Source: Streptomyces sp. WAC 01529
GTDB lineage: Bacteria; Actinomycetota; Actinomycetes; Streptomycetales; Streptomycetaceae
Assembly: GCF_003945545.1 (NCBI RefSeq)
Contig: NZ_CP029617.1
Location: forward strand, 2,739,001 to 2,803,000
Length of the DNA stretch: 64,000 nt
Direction of reading: 5' to 3'
The position numbers were made by a program, and so were the translations under genes. Under the pieces are notes generated by a model that did not search any database, was not told the origin of the DNA, and worked only from the letters and a program-made list of their open reading frames with translations. Shown piece after piece: positions 43,113-52,139 of this stretch; within the stretch, counting starts at the first letter, position 1, and the number at the start of each line of letters is the position of its first letter.

Positions 43113-45655
43113 GCGAGCGGCAGTGTCAGCGGCCCGGATGCACGGGGTCGTACGAGGACGTGGGCGGCGGTGAGCTGTACTGCGACACGTGCGGCCTCGC
43201 CCCCGTCGTGGCGCCGAACGGGCTTGTGGGATCGCCTCCGACGGGTGTCACGGGCGGCGGCAAGGGGGCGCGGGGTTCGAGCAGTTCCAGCGCCCGCTCG
43301 TCAGCGGGGTCGTCCCGTTCATCCCGGTCGTCCCGGTCGTCGCGCTCGCAGTCCTCGCGGAGGTCGGTGTCGGGGCGGCTCTCCCGTTCCCTGTCGGGCG
43401 GTTCGACGTCCCGTTCGGTGTCGGTGCGCAGCTCGGGCTCGTCGGCCTCGTCGTCGGGGCGCGGGCGGCTCGGCGTCGGCCTGGTCACCGTGCCGGACGT
43501 GCCGCGACCCGATCCGCGCGGGGCGGTGCAGGAGAACCCGGAGGTGCCCGAGCGGAAGCGGTTCTGCTCGCGCTCGGACTGCGGGGCGCCGGTGGGCCGC
43601 GCGCGCGGCGACCGCCCGGGGCGCACGGAGGGGTTCTGCACCAAGTGCGGCCACCCGTACTCGTTCGTGCCGAAGCTGAACCCCGGCGACATCGTCCACG
43701 GTCAGTACGAGGTGGTGGGCTGTCTGGCGCACGGCGGCCTCGGCTGGGTCTACCTCGCCATCGACCGCGCGGTCTCCGACCGCTGGGTGGTCCTCAAGGG
43801 CCTGCTCGACACGGGCGACCAGGACGCGATGGCCGCCGCGATCTCCGAGCGCCGCTTCCTCGCCGAGATCGAGCACGCGAACATCGTGCGGATCTACAAC
43901 TTCGTCGAGCACCTGGACCAGCGCACCGGCTCCATGGACGGGTACATCGTCATGGAGTACGTCGGGGGCAAGTCGCTCAAGGAGATCGCCAACGGCCGGC
44001 GTACGGCCGACGGCAGGCGCGACCCGCTGCCGGTCGAGCAGGCGTGCGCGTACGGCATCGAGGCGCTGGAGGCACTCGGCCATCTGCACAGCCGCAACCT
44101 CCTGTACTGCGACTTCAAGGTCGACAACGCCATCCAGACCGAGGGCCAGCTCAAGGTCATCGACATGGGCGCGGTCCGCAGGATGGACGACGACGAGTCC
44201 GCGATCTACGGCACGGTCGGCTACCAGGCCCCCGAAGTCGCCGAGGTGGGCCCCTCGGTCGCCTCCGACCTCTACACGGTCGCGCGCACCCTCGCCGTGC
44301 TGACCTTCGACTTCCAGGGCTATACGAACGTATTCGTGGACTCCCTGCCCGACCCCGACAACATCGAGGTCTTCCGTCAGTACGAGTCGTTCTACCGGCT
44401 GCTCGTGCGCGCCACCGACCCCGACCCGGCCCGCCGCTTCGCGTCCGCGCAGGAGATGGCCGAGCAGCTCACGGGCGTCCTGCGGGAGGTCGTCGCCCTC
44501 CAGACGGGCAAGCCGCGGCCCTCGCTCTCCACGCTCTTCGGGCCCGAGGTGAAGGTCACCGACACCGAGTTGTTCGCGGAGCTGACCGACGACGTGTCGC
44601 GGCTCGGGGTGCGCCCGCTCGCCCCCAAGGGCTCGGGCGGCCACCGGGAGTCGCTGCCCGCGCCGCCCGCCGCCATCGTCCGGCCGCTGGACTCCGCGGC
44701 GACCGCGCTCGCGCTGCCGGTGCCGCGCGTCGACCCGGACGACCCGAACGCGGGCTTCCTCGCCGGGCTCATGACGTCCGCGCCCGCCGAGCTGATCGCC
44801 GCGCTCGGGGCGGCGCCCGCCGACTCCGTCGAACTCCGGCTGCGCGGCCTGCGCGCCCGGCTCGCCATGGGGGAACTGACCGCCGCGGCCGACACGCTCG
44901 CCGACTTGGAGCACCGCCATCCGGATGACTGGCGGGTCGTCTGGTACCGGGGCGTGGCGGCCCTGGTGACCGGGGACTTCGAGAGCGCCGCGCTCTCCTT
45001 CGACGCGGTCTACGACGCGTTTCCCGGCGAGGCCGCGCCAAAGCTGGCGCTCGGGGTGTGCGCGGAGGTCCTCGGCCAGCTGGACAACGCCGCCGAGTAC
45101 TACCGCCTGGTGTGGACCACCGATCCGAGCTATGTGAGCGCCGCGTTCGGCCTGGCCAGGGTGCGGCTCGCCGCCGACGACAGGGCGGGCGCGGTGCGCA
45201 CCCTGGAGTCGGTGCCGGAGTCCTCCATCCACTACACCGCGGCCCGGGTCGCGGCGGTGCGGGCGCGCCTTCGCCGCCGTCTTGAGGCGCCGGAGGCGGC
45301 GCCGGGGGCCTCGGCCGGGGCGGCGTTCCTGGACGACCTGATGGCCTCCGCGGGGCAGTTGGAGGCGCTCGCGGGCTTCGGCCTCGACGCGGTGCGCAGG
45401 GAGCGGCTGGCGACCGAGGTACTGGGGACGGCGCTCGACTGGGTACTCTCCGGTAGGCACTCTCGCCACGTCTCCGCGCCGCCGGCCACCGCCGGGACGC
45501 GGACCGTGCTGCTCGGCAGCGACCTGGACGAGCGCGGTCTCCGGTTCGGTCTGGAGCGTTCGTACCGGACACTGGCCCGGCTCGCACAGGGTGGCGAGGA
45601 GAGGATCGAACTGGTGGAGCGGGCCAACCGTTTCCGCCCCCGGACGTGGGTGTGA
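43109..45655 (+). CDS. pknG: PknG-type serine/threonine protein kinase
   Basis: This 848-residue soluble kinase has the PknG layout: a metal-binding N-terminus, kinase domain and TPR tail. A first zinc ribbon (CQRPGC, then YCDTCG) is followed by a Ser/Arg-rich linker at about residues 58-128. A rubredoxin-like ribbon comes next (FCSRSDCG, then FCTKCGHPYSF). The kinase domain starts at VVGCLAHGGLGWVY. Lysine K230 is in VVLKG. The catalytic loop reads YCDFKVDN, with D335 replacing HRD as usual for PknG, and the metal Asp is D352 in IDMGAV. The C-terminal ~300 residues form TPR helices. In mycobacteria PknG controls glutamate metabolism through GarA; no garA is present in this window. Confidence 0.95.
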   Translation: MSERQCQRPGCTGSYEDVGGGELYCDTCGLAPVVAPNGLVGSPPTGVTGGGKGARGSSSSSARSSAGSSRSSRSSRSSRSQSSRRSVSGRLSRSLSGGSTSRSVSVRSSGSSASSSGRGRLGVGLVTVPDVPRPDPRGAVQENPEVPERKRFCSRSDCGAPVGRARGDRPGRTEGFCTKCGHPYSFVPKLNPGDIVHGQYEVVGCLAHGGLGWVYLAIDRAVSDRWVVLKGLLDTGDQDAMAAAISERRFLAEIEHANIVRIYNFVEHLDQRTGSMDGYIVMEYVGGKSLKEIANGRRTADGRRDPLPVEQACAYGIEALEALGHLHSRNLLYCDFKVDNAIQTEGQLKVIDMGAVRRMDDDESAIYGTVGYQAPEVAEVGPSVASDLYTVARTLAVLTFDFQGYTNVFVDSLPDPDNIEVFRQYESFYRLLVRATDPDPARRFASAQEMAEQLTGVLREVVALQTGKPRPSLSTLFGPEVKVTDTELFAELTDDVSRLGVRPLAPKGSGGHRESLPAPPAAIVRPLDSAATALALPVPRVDPDDPNAGFLAGLMTSAPAELIAALGAAPADSVELRLRGLRARLAMGELTAAADTLADLEHRHPDDWRVVWYRGVAALVTGDFESAALSFDAVYDAFPGEAAPKLALGVCAEVLGQLDNAAEYYRLVWTTDPSYVSAAFGLARVRLAADDRAGAVRTLESVPESSIHYTAARVAAVRARLRRRLEAPEAAPGASAGAAFLDDLMASAGQLEALAGFGLDAVRRERLATEVLGTALDWVLSGRHSRHVSAPPATAGTRTVLLGSDLDERGLRFGLERSYRTLARLAQGGEERIELVERANRFRPRTWV

Positions 45656-45658
45656 GTG

Positions 45659-47080
45659 ATGTCGCAGATGCCCCAACTGTCTGCCTGTCCCAGCTGCGAG
45701 GAGCCGCTGGAGTCGGGTGACCTGTTCTGTGGTGCGTGCGGGTACGACCTGTCGGCGGTGCCGGCGCGTCCGGCGACCTCCCCCAACGGGTCCGCCGTTC
45801 CGGCCCCCAACGGCTCGGCGGCGGCGTCCGGTCAGCCCTCCGAGTGGCCGGTCGCGCCCGAGGTGGACAGCTCCGACACCCCGGCGCCCACCCATCTGCC
45901 CACCGACCTGCCGGGCACGGACTCCAGGGGGACGCAGTTGGGGGCGGGGCCGAGATCGAGTGAGCCGGGTCCGCAGCCTCCGCAGCCAGGTCCGCGGTCG
46001 GGGGAGCCTGACGAGTACGCGCTGCCCGCGCCCGGCGCGATGCCGGAGGGCGGCGCTGTGCCGGAGGCCGCCCCGGTGCCGGACGGCGCCACCGCCGTGC
46101 CGACCGATGGCGCCGAGCCCGCCGACCCCCGTACCCACGCCCCCGACCCCGCCCCGCCCGCGGGCACCAAGCTCTGCGTGGCCTGCCGCTCCGGCCGCGT
46201 CGACCCGGACGGGTACTGCGAGAACTGCGGGCACGCCCAGCCGCGCGAGCGCGACCACATGGAGGAGGAGCTGGACGCGGTCGCCGCCGTCAGCGACCGG
46301 GGCCTGCGCCACCACCGCAACGAGGACGCGTTCGCGATCTCCGCGGCGGCCCTGCCCGACGGCTCGCCCGCCGTCGTCGCGATCGTCTGCGACGGCGTCT
46401 CCTCGGCGACCCGCCCCGACGAGGCCTCGCTCGCCGCCTCCCGCGCCGCCAACGAGTCCTTGCAGGGCTCACTGCCGCGCGGCACGCACCCGCAGCAGGC
46501 CATGCACGAGGCCATCCTGTCGGCCGCCGAGGCCGTCAACTCCCTGGCCACCGAGCCCGCGTCCGCCCGCGAGCACAGCCCGCACCAGAACGCGCCCGCC
46601 TGCACCCTGGTCGGCACCATCGTCGCGGGCGGCCTGCTCGTCGTCGGCTGGGTCGGCGACAGCCGCGCCTACTGGATCCCCGACGACCGCAGCGGCCCTG
46701 CCGCCCGCCTCACCGAGGACGACTCGTGGGCCGCGCAGATGGTCGCCGCGGGCCTGATGAACGAGGCCGAGGCGTACGCCGACGACCGCGCGCACGCCAT
46801 CACGGGCTGGCTCGGCGCGGACGCGTACGAACTGGAGCCGCACACCGCTTCCTTCAAGCCGGACCGCGCGGGTGTGGTGGTGGTCTGCACGGACGGGCTG
46901 TGGAACTACGCGGAAGCCGTCGAGGACATGGCCCGGGCCGTGCCCGCCGACGCCGCGGAGCGCCCGCTGCACAGCGCGCAGGTCCTGGTCGGCCACGCGC
47001 TGGACGGCGGGGGCCACGACAACGTAACAGTGGCGGTCGTCCCGTTCCCCTACGCGCCGCAAGGGGCAGGATCGGCCTAG
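45659..47080 (+). CDS. PP2C-family protein phosphatase with two zinc ribbons
   Basis: This protein of about 473 residues starts three bases after the pknG stop codon; a GTG directly before the ATG is an alternative. Two zinc ribbons (CPSCEEPL, then FCGACG; CVACRSG, then YCENCG) flank a Pro/Gly/Ala-rich linker of about 140 residues. The PP2C domain follows with all metal-site motifs: HRNEDAF, VCDGVSS, VGDSRAYW, VCTDGLWNY and GHDNVTVAVV. It would remove phosphate from Ser/Thr residues placed by PknG or related kinases. The ribbon at the start resembles those on PknG and the FHA protein. Confidence 0.92.
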   Translation: MSQMPQLSACPSCEEPLESGDLFCGACGYDLSAVPARPATSPNGSAVPAPNGSAAASGQPSEWPVAPEVDSSDTPAPTHLPTDLPGTDSRGTQLGAGPRSSEPGPQPPQPGPRSGEPDEYALPAPGAMPEGGAVPEAAPVPDGATAVPTDGAEPADPRTHAPDPAPPAGTKLCVACRSGRVDPDGYCENCGHAQPRERDHMEEELDAVAAVSDRGLRHHRNEDAFAISAAALPDGSPAVVAIVCDGVSSATRPDEASLAASRAANESLQGSLPRGTHPQQAMHEAILSAAEAVNSLATEPASAREHSPHQNAPACTLVGTIVAGGLLVVGWVGDSRAYWIPDDRSGPAARLTEDDSWAAQMVAAGLMNEAEAYADDRAHAITGWLGADAYELEPHTASFKPDRAGVVVVCTDGLWNYAEAVEDMARAVPADAAERPLHSAQVLVGHALDGGGHDNVTVAVVPFPYAPQGAGSA

Positions 47081-47173
47081 TGCCGGACGCCGGACGGGGG
47101 TTGTCCGGCGCCCGGAGGTTCCGAGCAGTACTGGGGACCTGGGGACCTGAGGATCTGAGGGGGAGCAGCATCC

Positions 47174-48529
47174 ATGGCCAATTTCTCGAAGTCGAACGTG
47201 CCGCAGTTCTCGGTCGACGTCTACCAGAACGAGTTCCTGCCCGAGGGCGGCCGCGAGGTCAACGCCATCGCCACGGTGACCTCCACCGGGGGCGGGACGG
47301 TCGGCTCCGCGGTGAGCGCCCCGCATCTCTACTCCGCGGGGCAGAGCCCGGACGCCGCCGTGGCGATCATGGTGGACTGTTCCGGCTCCATGGAGTACCC
47401 GCCGACGAAGATGCGGGGCGCCAGGGACGCCACGGCCGCCGCCATCGACGCCGTGCGCGACGGCGTGCGCTTCGCGGTGATCGGCGGCACGCACATCGCC
47501 AAGGAGGTCTATCCGGGCAACGGCCGCCTCGCGGTGGCGGGCCCGGAGACCCGCGAGCAGGCCAAGCAGGCGCTGCGCAGGCTCAGCGCGGGCGGCGGCA
47601 CGGCGATCGGCACCTGGCTGCGGCTCGCCGACCGCCTGCTCGCCTCCGCCGACATCGCCCCCTCGGCGGTGCGGCACGGCATCCTGCTCACCGACGGCCG
47701 CAACGAACACGAGTCGCCCGAGGACCTGCGGACCGCCCTCGACTCCTGCGCGGGCCGCTTCACCTGCGACGCCCGCGGGGTCGGCACGGACTGGGAGGTG
47801 AAGGAGGTCACGGCGATAGCCTCCGCGCTCCTCGGCACCGCCGACATCGTCGCCGACCCGGCCGGGCTCGCCGCCGACTTCACCCACATGATGGAGACGG
47901 CGATGGGCAAGGAGGTCGCCGACGTCGGTCTGCGGCTCTGGACCCCGGTGGGCGTGGAGATCAAGTTCGTCAAGCAAGTGGCGCCCACGGTCGAGGAGCT
48001 GACGGGGCGTCGCACGGAGGCGGGACCGCGCGCCGGGGACTATCCCACGGGGTCCTGGGGCGACGAGTCCCGGGACTACCACATCTGCGTACGGGTACCG
48101 AGCGCCGCCATCGGCCAGGAGATGCTCGCCGCCCGGGTCTCCCTGATCGTGCCGCAGGGCGACGGCGGCACGCAGACGCTGGCGCAGGGCCTGGTGCGGG
48201 CGGTGTGGACGGACGACATGGCGGCGTCCACCTCGATCAATCCGCAGGTCGCGCACTACACGGGCCAGGCGGAACTGGCACAGGTCATCCAGCAGGGACT
48301 GGACGCCCGTAAATCGGGGGATCTCGATGGGGCGACCGCCAAACTCGGCCGCGCCGTCCAGCTGGCGGCCGCCTCGGGCAACGCGGATACGGCGAAACTG
48401 CTTTCGAAGGTGGTGGACGTGGTGGATGCCGCGGAAGGTACTGTTCGATTGAAGGCGAAGGTCGCCGAGGCCGACGAGATGACACTCGAGACGCGGTCGA
48501 CGAAGACCGTTCGCGTGAAGAAGCAGTAG
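47174..48529 (+). CDS. VWA-domain protein of the PknG module
   Basis: This 451-residue soluble protein has a von Willebrand A domain starting near residue 60. The MIDAS metal site is complete: DCSGSM, the Thr of GGGTAIG and the Asp of TDGRNE. A beta-rich middle part and a helical end (EGTVRLKAKVAEA) follow, then a basic tail reading EMTLETRSTKTVRVKKQ. VWA proteins bind partners through the metal. VWA, PP2C and kinase genes together recall the TerY-P phosphorylation triad described for tellurite-type stress systems. The start ATG follows GAGGGGGAGCAGC. Confidence 0.9.
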   Translation: MANFSKSNVPQFSVDVYQNEFLPEGGREVNAIATVTSTGGGTVGSAVSAPHLYSAGQSPDAAVAIMVDCSGSMEYPPTKMRGARDATAAAIDAVRDGVRFAVIGGTHIAKEVYPGNGRLAVAGPETREQAKQALRRLSAGGGTAIGTWLRLADRLLASADIAPSAVRHGILLTDGRNEHESPEDLRTALDSCAGRFTCDARGVGTDWEVKEVTAIASALLGTADIVADPAGLAADFTHMMETAMGKEVADVGLRLWTPVGVEIKFVKQVAPTVEELTGRRTEAGPRAGDYPTGSWGDESRDYHICVRVPSAAIGQEMLAARVSLIVPQGDGGTQTLAQGLVRAVWTDDMAASTSINPQVAHYTGQAELAQVIQQGLDARKSGDLDGATAKLGRAVQLAAASGNADTAKLLSKVVDVVDAAEGTVRLKAKVAEADEMTLETRSTKTVRVKKQ

Positions 48530-48593
48530 CAGTAACGGACCATTCGCGTACGTACGGCCTTCGGGCCGGAGAAGGAGAGGGGGAAGCGCCGAC

Positions 48594-49868
48594 ATGCCGA
48601 CCTGCCCGAACGGACACCAGTCGGGTTCCGACGACTGGTGCGAGGTCTGCGGTCACCGCATGGCCGGTGCCGTACCGCCGCCCCCTCCCCCGCCGCCCCC
48701 GGCCGGGTACGGCTATCCGCCGCCGCCTCCCGGCCAGGACCCGAACTTCCCGCAGCCCGGCCCCGGGCGCCCGCATCTGGCCGCCGTGCCGGAACCGGCG
48801 CCCGAGCCGCAGCTCTGCCCGCAGTGCCGCACGCCCCGCGAGGCGAACGCGCCCTTCTGCGAGGAGTGCCGCTGGAACTTCCTGACGAACACGGCGACGT
48901 CGTACACCCCGGCCGCGCCGAACCCGCCGCTGCCCGGCACCCAGGGCGGCCCCGGCAGGCCTCCGCAGCACCCCGGGCAGGGCGGCCCGTACGAGTACCA
49001 GGGCTCGCGCCCCTCGCAGATGAACCGCCCCGCCGAGCCGATCCCGCCGTTCGGCAACGGCGGAGGCAACGGCGGGCGCCCCGGCCCCGGTCAGGCCCCG
49101 CCCCCCGGCGCCCCGCAGGCGTTCCAGCAGCCCGGTCCGCCCGCGCCGCCCGCGTTCCCGCAGGAGACGGGGGCCCGGCAGGGTCCGCCGCCCCCGCCGC
49201 AGCCCGGCTCCGGCGGCCCGTCCTTCGGCGGGGACGACGACTGGGTGATCTCGCCGCCGTCGTCCCCGGCGCAGCAGTCGCAGCAGCCGTTCCAGCGGCA
49301 GGACGTTTTCCAGCCGGTTCCTCCGCAGCCGCAGGCTCCACAGCACCAGGCGCCGCAGCAGCCCCAGCAGCAGCAGGCACCGCAGCAGCACCAGGCACCG
49401 CAGCCGCCACAGCAGGAGCAGCCGCAGCAGCACCCCCCGCAGCCGCAGGCCCCGCAGGGCCCCGGCACGTGGACGGCGACGATCGGTCCCGACCGTGAGT
49501 ACTTCATGGCGATGATGCAGCGCAGCGGCCCCGAGGCGTCGAGCCTGAACCTGCCCGCGTACTCGCCGGAGCAGCAGCGTCCGCTGGCCGGTGACCAGAT
49601 CTCCATCGGCCGCCGCCGCCACTCCACGGGCGACACCCCGGACATCGACCTCTCGGTGCCCCCGGAGGACCCGGGCGTCTCGCACCAGCACGCGGTCCTG
49701 GTCCAGCAGCCGGACGGCAGCTGGGCGGTCGTCGACCAGAACTCCACCAACGGCACCACGGTCAACGGCGGCGAGGAGCCCATCCAGCCGTTCGTCCCCG
49801 TCCCGCTCCAGGACGGCGACAAGGTGCACGTGGGCGCCTGGACGACGATCACGCTCCGCCGCGACTGA
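48594..49868 (+). CDS. FHA-domain protein with two zinc ribbons
   Basis: This 424-residue protein starts with zinc ribbons (CPNGHQSG, then WCEVCGH; CPQCRTP, then FCEECRWN). A long Pro/Gln/Gly-rich region follows to about residue 310, including QQPQQQQAPQQHQ. A C-terminal FHA domain has ISIGRRRHS, GVSHQHAVLV and DQNSTNGTTVNGG, the Arg, Ser-x-x-His and Asn residues that bind phosphothreonine. It would read phosphorylation made by PknG, analogous in principle to GarA/OdhI but with unrelated N-terminal parts. It is the last gene of the run. The ATG follows a GGAGAAGGAGAGGGG stretch. Confidence 0.9.
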   Translation: MPTCPNGHQSGSDDWCEVCGHRMAGAVPPPPPPPPPAGYGYPPPPPGQDPNFPQPGPGRPHLAAVPEPAPEPQLCPQCRTPREANAPFCEECRWNFLTNTATSYTPAAPNPPLPGTQGGPGRPPQHPGQGGPYEYQGSRPSQMNRPAEPIPPFGNGGGNGGRPGPGQAPPPGAPQAFQQPGPPAPPAFPQETGARQGPPPPPQPGSGGPSFGGDDDWVISPPSSPAQQSQQPFQRQDVFQPVPPQPQAPQHQAPQQPQQQQAPQQHQAPQPPQQEQPQQHPPQPQAPQGPGTWTATIGPDREYFMAMMQRSGPEASSLNLPAYSPEQQRPLAGDQISIGRRRHSTGDTPDIDLSVPPEDPGVSHQHAVLVQQPDGSWAVVDQNSTNGTTVNGGEEPIQPFVPVPLQDGDKVHVGAWTTITLRRD

Positions 49869-49922
49869 GCCGCCTCCGAGCCGCGACCGAGCGCGCGGCC
49901 GAGGCCCGCCCGGCGCGGGCGG

Positions 49923-50888
49923 TCACAGTGGCCAGACGTACGGCCCCTCGGGGTCGTCGAGCCAGGCCCACTCGTACCGCCCGCGCACGGTGACGCCGAA
50001 GCGCTCGCGCACCGGCCGGTCCTCGCGCTCCCACAGCGCGAGCGCCTCATGCGGGTCGAGGCTGCCCGCCGTCAGCTCCAGAAGGAAACGGAACAGCTCG
50101 TTCTGCAGGGCCCTGCGCGGCAGCCCCCCGGTGTGCTGCTCGTGCGGGGCCCTTCCGCCGCCGCCGCGCAGCGGCACGAAGTAGGCGGGCGTGTGCAGGA
50201 AGCGCCCCTCGGCGTGCTCGGCGTCCCGCACGGTCAGCGCGATCAAACCGGTGGCCAGCGGCGCGAGGACGCGGGCCCCTGGGGTGCACTGGGCGAGCCA
50301 GAGCCGGGGCACCGAGGTGAGGGTGCAGGTGACGATGATCCGGTCGTAGGGCGCACGCTCGGGGCAGCCCGCGGCCCCGTCACTGGTCACCACGGCCGGC
50401 CGGTATCCGGCGGCCGCCAGATGCCGCCGCGCGGACTCGGTGATCTCCGGGTCGAGGTCGACGGTCGTGACGTGGTCGTCGCCGAGCCGGTGGGCGAGCA
50501 GCGCCGCGTTGTAGCCGGTGCCCGCGCCGATCTCCAGGACGCGGTCCGCGTCGCGTACGTCCAGTTCGACCAGCATCTTCGCCATCAGGGACGGCTGGCT
50601 GCTGGAGGAGATCAGCTCCCCGTCGCGTACGCGCGTGGCGAGCGGCGCGTCCGCGTAGGCCCCGCGCAGCCAGCGGGCGCGGCGCCCGGGGTCGGGGTCC
50701 TCGCCCCAGAGCCGCTCGTAGCCGCCGCCGGCGCCGGCGCCGACGTAGTAATACGGCACGAACAGGTGCCGCGGCACGGCCTCGAACGCCGCGCGCCAGG
50801 CGGGGTCGTCCTGCCAGGCCCCGCTCGCCTCGATCTCGCGCACGAGGGCGGCCCGTACCTCCGTGGCGAGTGCGGGATCGGGTTCCAT
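49923..50888 (-). CDS. PCMT-like methyltransferase
   Basis: This 321-residue protein resembles protein-L-isoaspartate O-methyltransferase. SSSSQPSLMAKMLVEL stands for the conserved substrate-site region, and VLEIGAGTGYNAALLA is the SAM-binding motif I. DHVTTVDLDPEI and YDRIIVTCTLTSVP are motifs II and III. The C-terminal ~110 residues are extra and typical of an actinomycete group whose substrate may differ from isoaspartate. It is divergent from the globin gene across 99 bp and convergent with the FHA gene. Confidence 0.85.
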   Translation of the reverse strand: MEPDPALATEVRAALVREIEASGAWQDDPAWRAAFEAVPRHLFVPYYYVGAGAGGGYERLWGEDPDPGRRARWLRGAYADAPLATRVRDGELISSSSQPSLMAKMLVELDVRDADRVLEIGAGTGYNAALLAHRLGDDHVTTVDLDPEITESARRHLAAAGYRPAVVTSDGAAGCPERAPYDRIIVTCTLTSVPRLWLAQCTPGARVLAPLATGLIALTVRDAEHAEGRFLHTPAYFVPLRGGGGRAPHEQHTGGLPRRALQNELFRFLLELTAGSLDPHEALALWEREDRPVRERFGVTVRGRYEWAWLDDPEGPYVWPL

Positions 50889-50987
50889 GTGTCCACTGTG
50901 CTGCGCGCGAGCCGCCGATGCGAGTGGCGAGGGGGTTCGAGGGGGGTGGTCCTAAGCCTTCCGACCTCGGTCGCGCCGTCTGAGACC

Positions 50988-51401
50988 ATGGACGGTGTGA
51001 AAGAGATCCCGCGCGGCACGCTTCAGGAGCAGACCTACTACGAACAGGTCGGCGGCGAGGAGACCTTCCGGCGCCTGGTGCACCTCTTCTACCAGGGGGT
51101 CGCGGAGGACCCGCTGCTGCGGCCGATGTACCCGGAGGAGGACCTGGGCCCGGCCGAGGAGCGCCTCGCGCTCTTCCTCATGCAGTACTGGGGCGGCCCC
51201 CGCACCTACAGCGACAACCGCGGCCACCCGCGCCTGCGCATGCGGCACGCGCCGTTCACGGTGGACAGGGCGGCGCACGATGCCTGGCTGAAGCACATGC
51301 GCGCGGCGGTCGACCAGCTCGGCCTCTCCGAGGAGCACGAGCGGACGCTGTGGAACTACCTGACGTACGCGGCGGCCTCGATGGTGAACTCCGAGGGCTG
51401 A
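50988..51401 (+). CDS. Truncated haemoglobin, group II (trHbO type)
   Basis: This 137-residue globin binds haem and O2 or NO. It has B10 tyrosine (LFYQGVAED), the group II signature around EERLALFLMQYWGGP and YSDNRGHPRLRMRH with the proximal histidine in RMRHAPF, and the G8-type Trp in AWLKHM. The group usually handles NO or peroxide, or supplies O2 to respiratory enzymes. The ATG at 50988 is chosen; a GTG at 50997 (VKEIPRG) would remove three residues. Confidence 0.92.
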   Translation: MDGVKEIPRGTLQEQTYYEQVGGEETFRRLVHLFYQGVAEDPLLRPMYPEEDLGPAEERLALFLMQYWGGPRTYSDNRGHPRLRMRHAPFTVDRAAHDAWLKHMRAAVDQLGLSEEHERTLWNYLTYAAASMVNSEG

Positions 51402-51455
51402 CTACTCCCCGATGCACCGCCCCACGTACCGCCCGCCCGCGTGCCGTCCGTTCGG

Positions 51456-52139
51456 CTACGCGGGCGTGACCGAGAGCCCGCCGGCCCCGGCCCGCCGCAC
51501 CGCGACGGATCCGTAGGCCGTACGCAGCCGGAGCCACGCCCCCGAGGAGAGCAGGGTCAGCGTGTCGCCCCGCAGGAAGCCGAGTGACTGCGCGGCATGC
51601 GCGGCCCGCACCGGAAGCTCCGTCTCGCCGATGGTCCGGGACCAGATCTCCCGGCCCACGCGATCCAGCTCGGCCCGCACCCGCCGCTCGGCGGGCAACT
51701 CCTCGACGCGCGCCTTGAATTCGGTGACGGCGGCCGCGACCAGGCCCCGCACCGCGTCCGGCACCGGAAGCGCGGGCTCCGGCCGCCAGCCGCCGCGCGG
51801 CGGCAGCACGCCCGCCCAGGGCGGCCCGGTGACGGCCTCCGGCACGGCGGCGACGCCATCCGACCCCGCCGCGTCCCCCACGTACTCCAGGAACTCACCG
51901 GCGGAGACGGTGGCATCAAGCGTGGTGTCGAGCCCGTGTCCGTACGGCGTGGCGAGCCGTGCCGTACGGATGGCGAGCACCTCGAACGACGGCGGCCGCC
52001 CGAACACGGCGAGCGTGTCCCCGGCGGCCTGGAGCCGCACCGCGGCGGCCTTGTCGTAGTGGATCAGCCGGGCCAGGAAGGCGGCGAGGTCCGCCGCCTC
52101 CCGGGCGTCGGCGAAGTGCAGCCGCGCGCTCGCGGTCAT
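51456..52139 (-). CDS. Conserved protein of unknown function, coupled to the thioesterase
   Basis: This 227-residue soluble protein has no signal peptide or membrane helix. Recognisable stretches are LIHYDKAAAVRLQAAGDTLA and LPVRAAHAAQSLGFL, but no catalytic motif. Its ATG overlaps the stop codon of the thioesterase gene (ATGA), so the two are translated together. I do not know the family. Its sequence character is that of an ordinary actinobacterial core protein. Confidence 0.75.
   Translation of the reverse strand: MTASARLHFADAREAADLAAFLARLIHYDKAAAVRLQAAGDTLAVFGRPPSFEVLAIRTARLATPYGHGLDTTLDATVSAGEFLEYVGDAAGSDGVAAVPEAVTGPPWAGVLPPRGGWRPEPALPVPDAVRGLVAAAVTEFKARVEELPAERRVRAELDRVGREIWSRTIGETELPVRAAHAAQSLGFLRGDTLTLLSSGAWLRLRTAYGSVAVRRAGAGGLSVTPA

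Noticed and set aside
43319..46315. Long leftward open frame opposite pknG and the phosphatase
   Set aside because: It is a GC-driven shadow of two well-supported genes, with no start signals or motifs.
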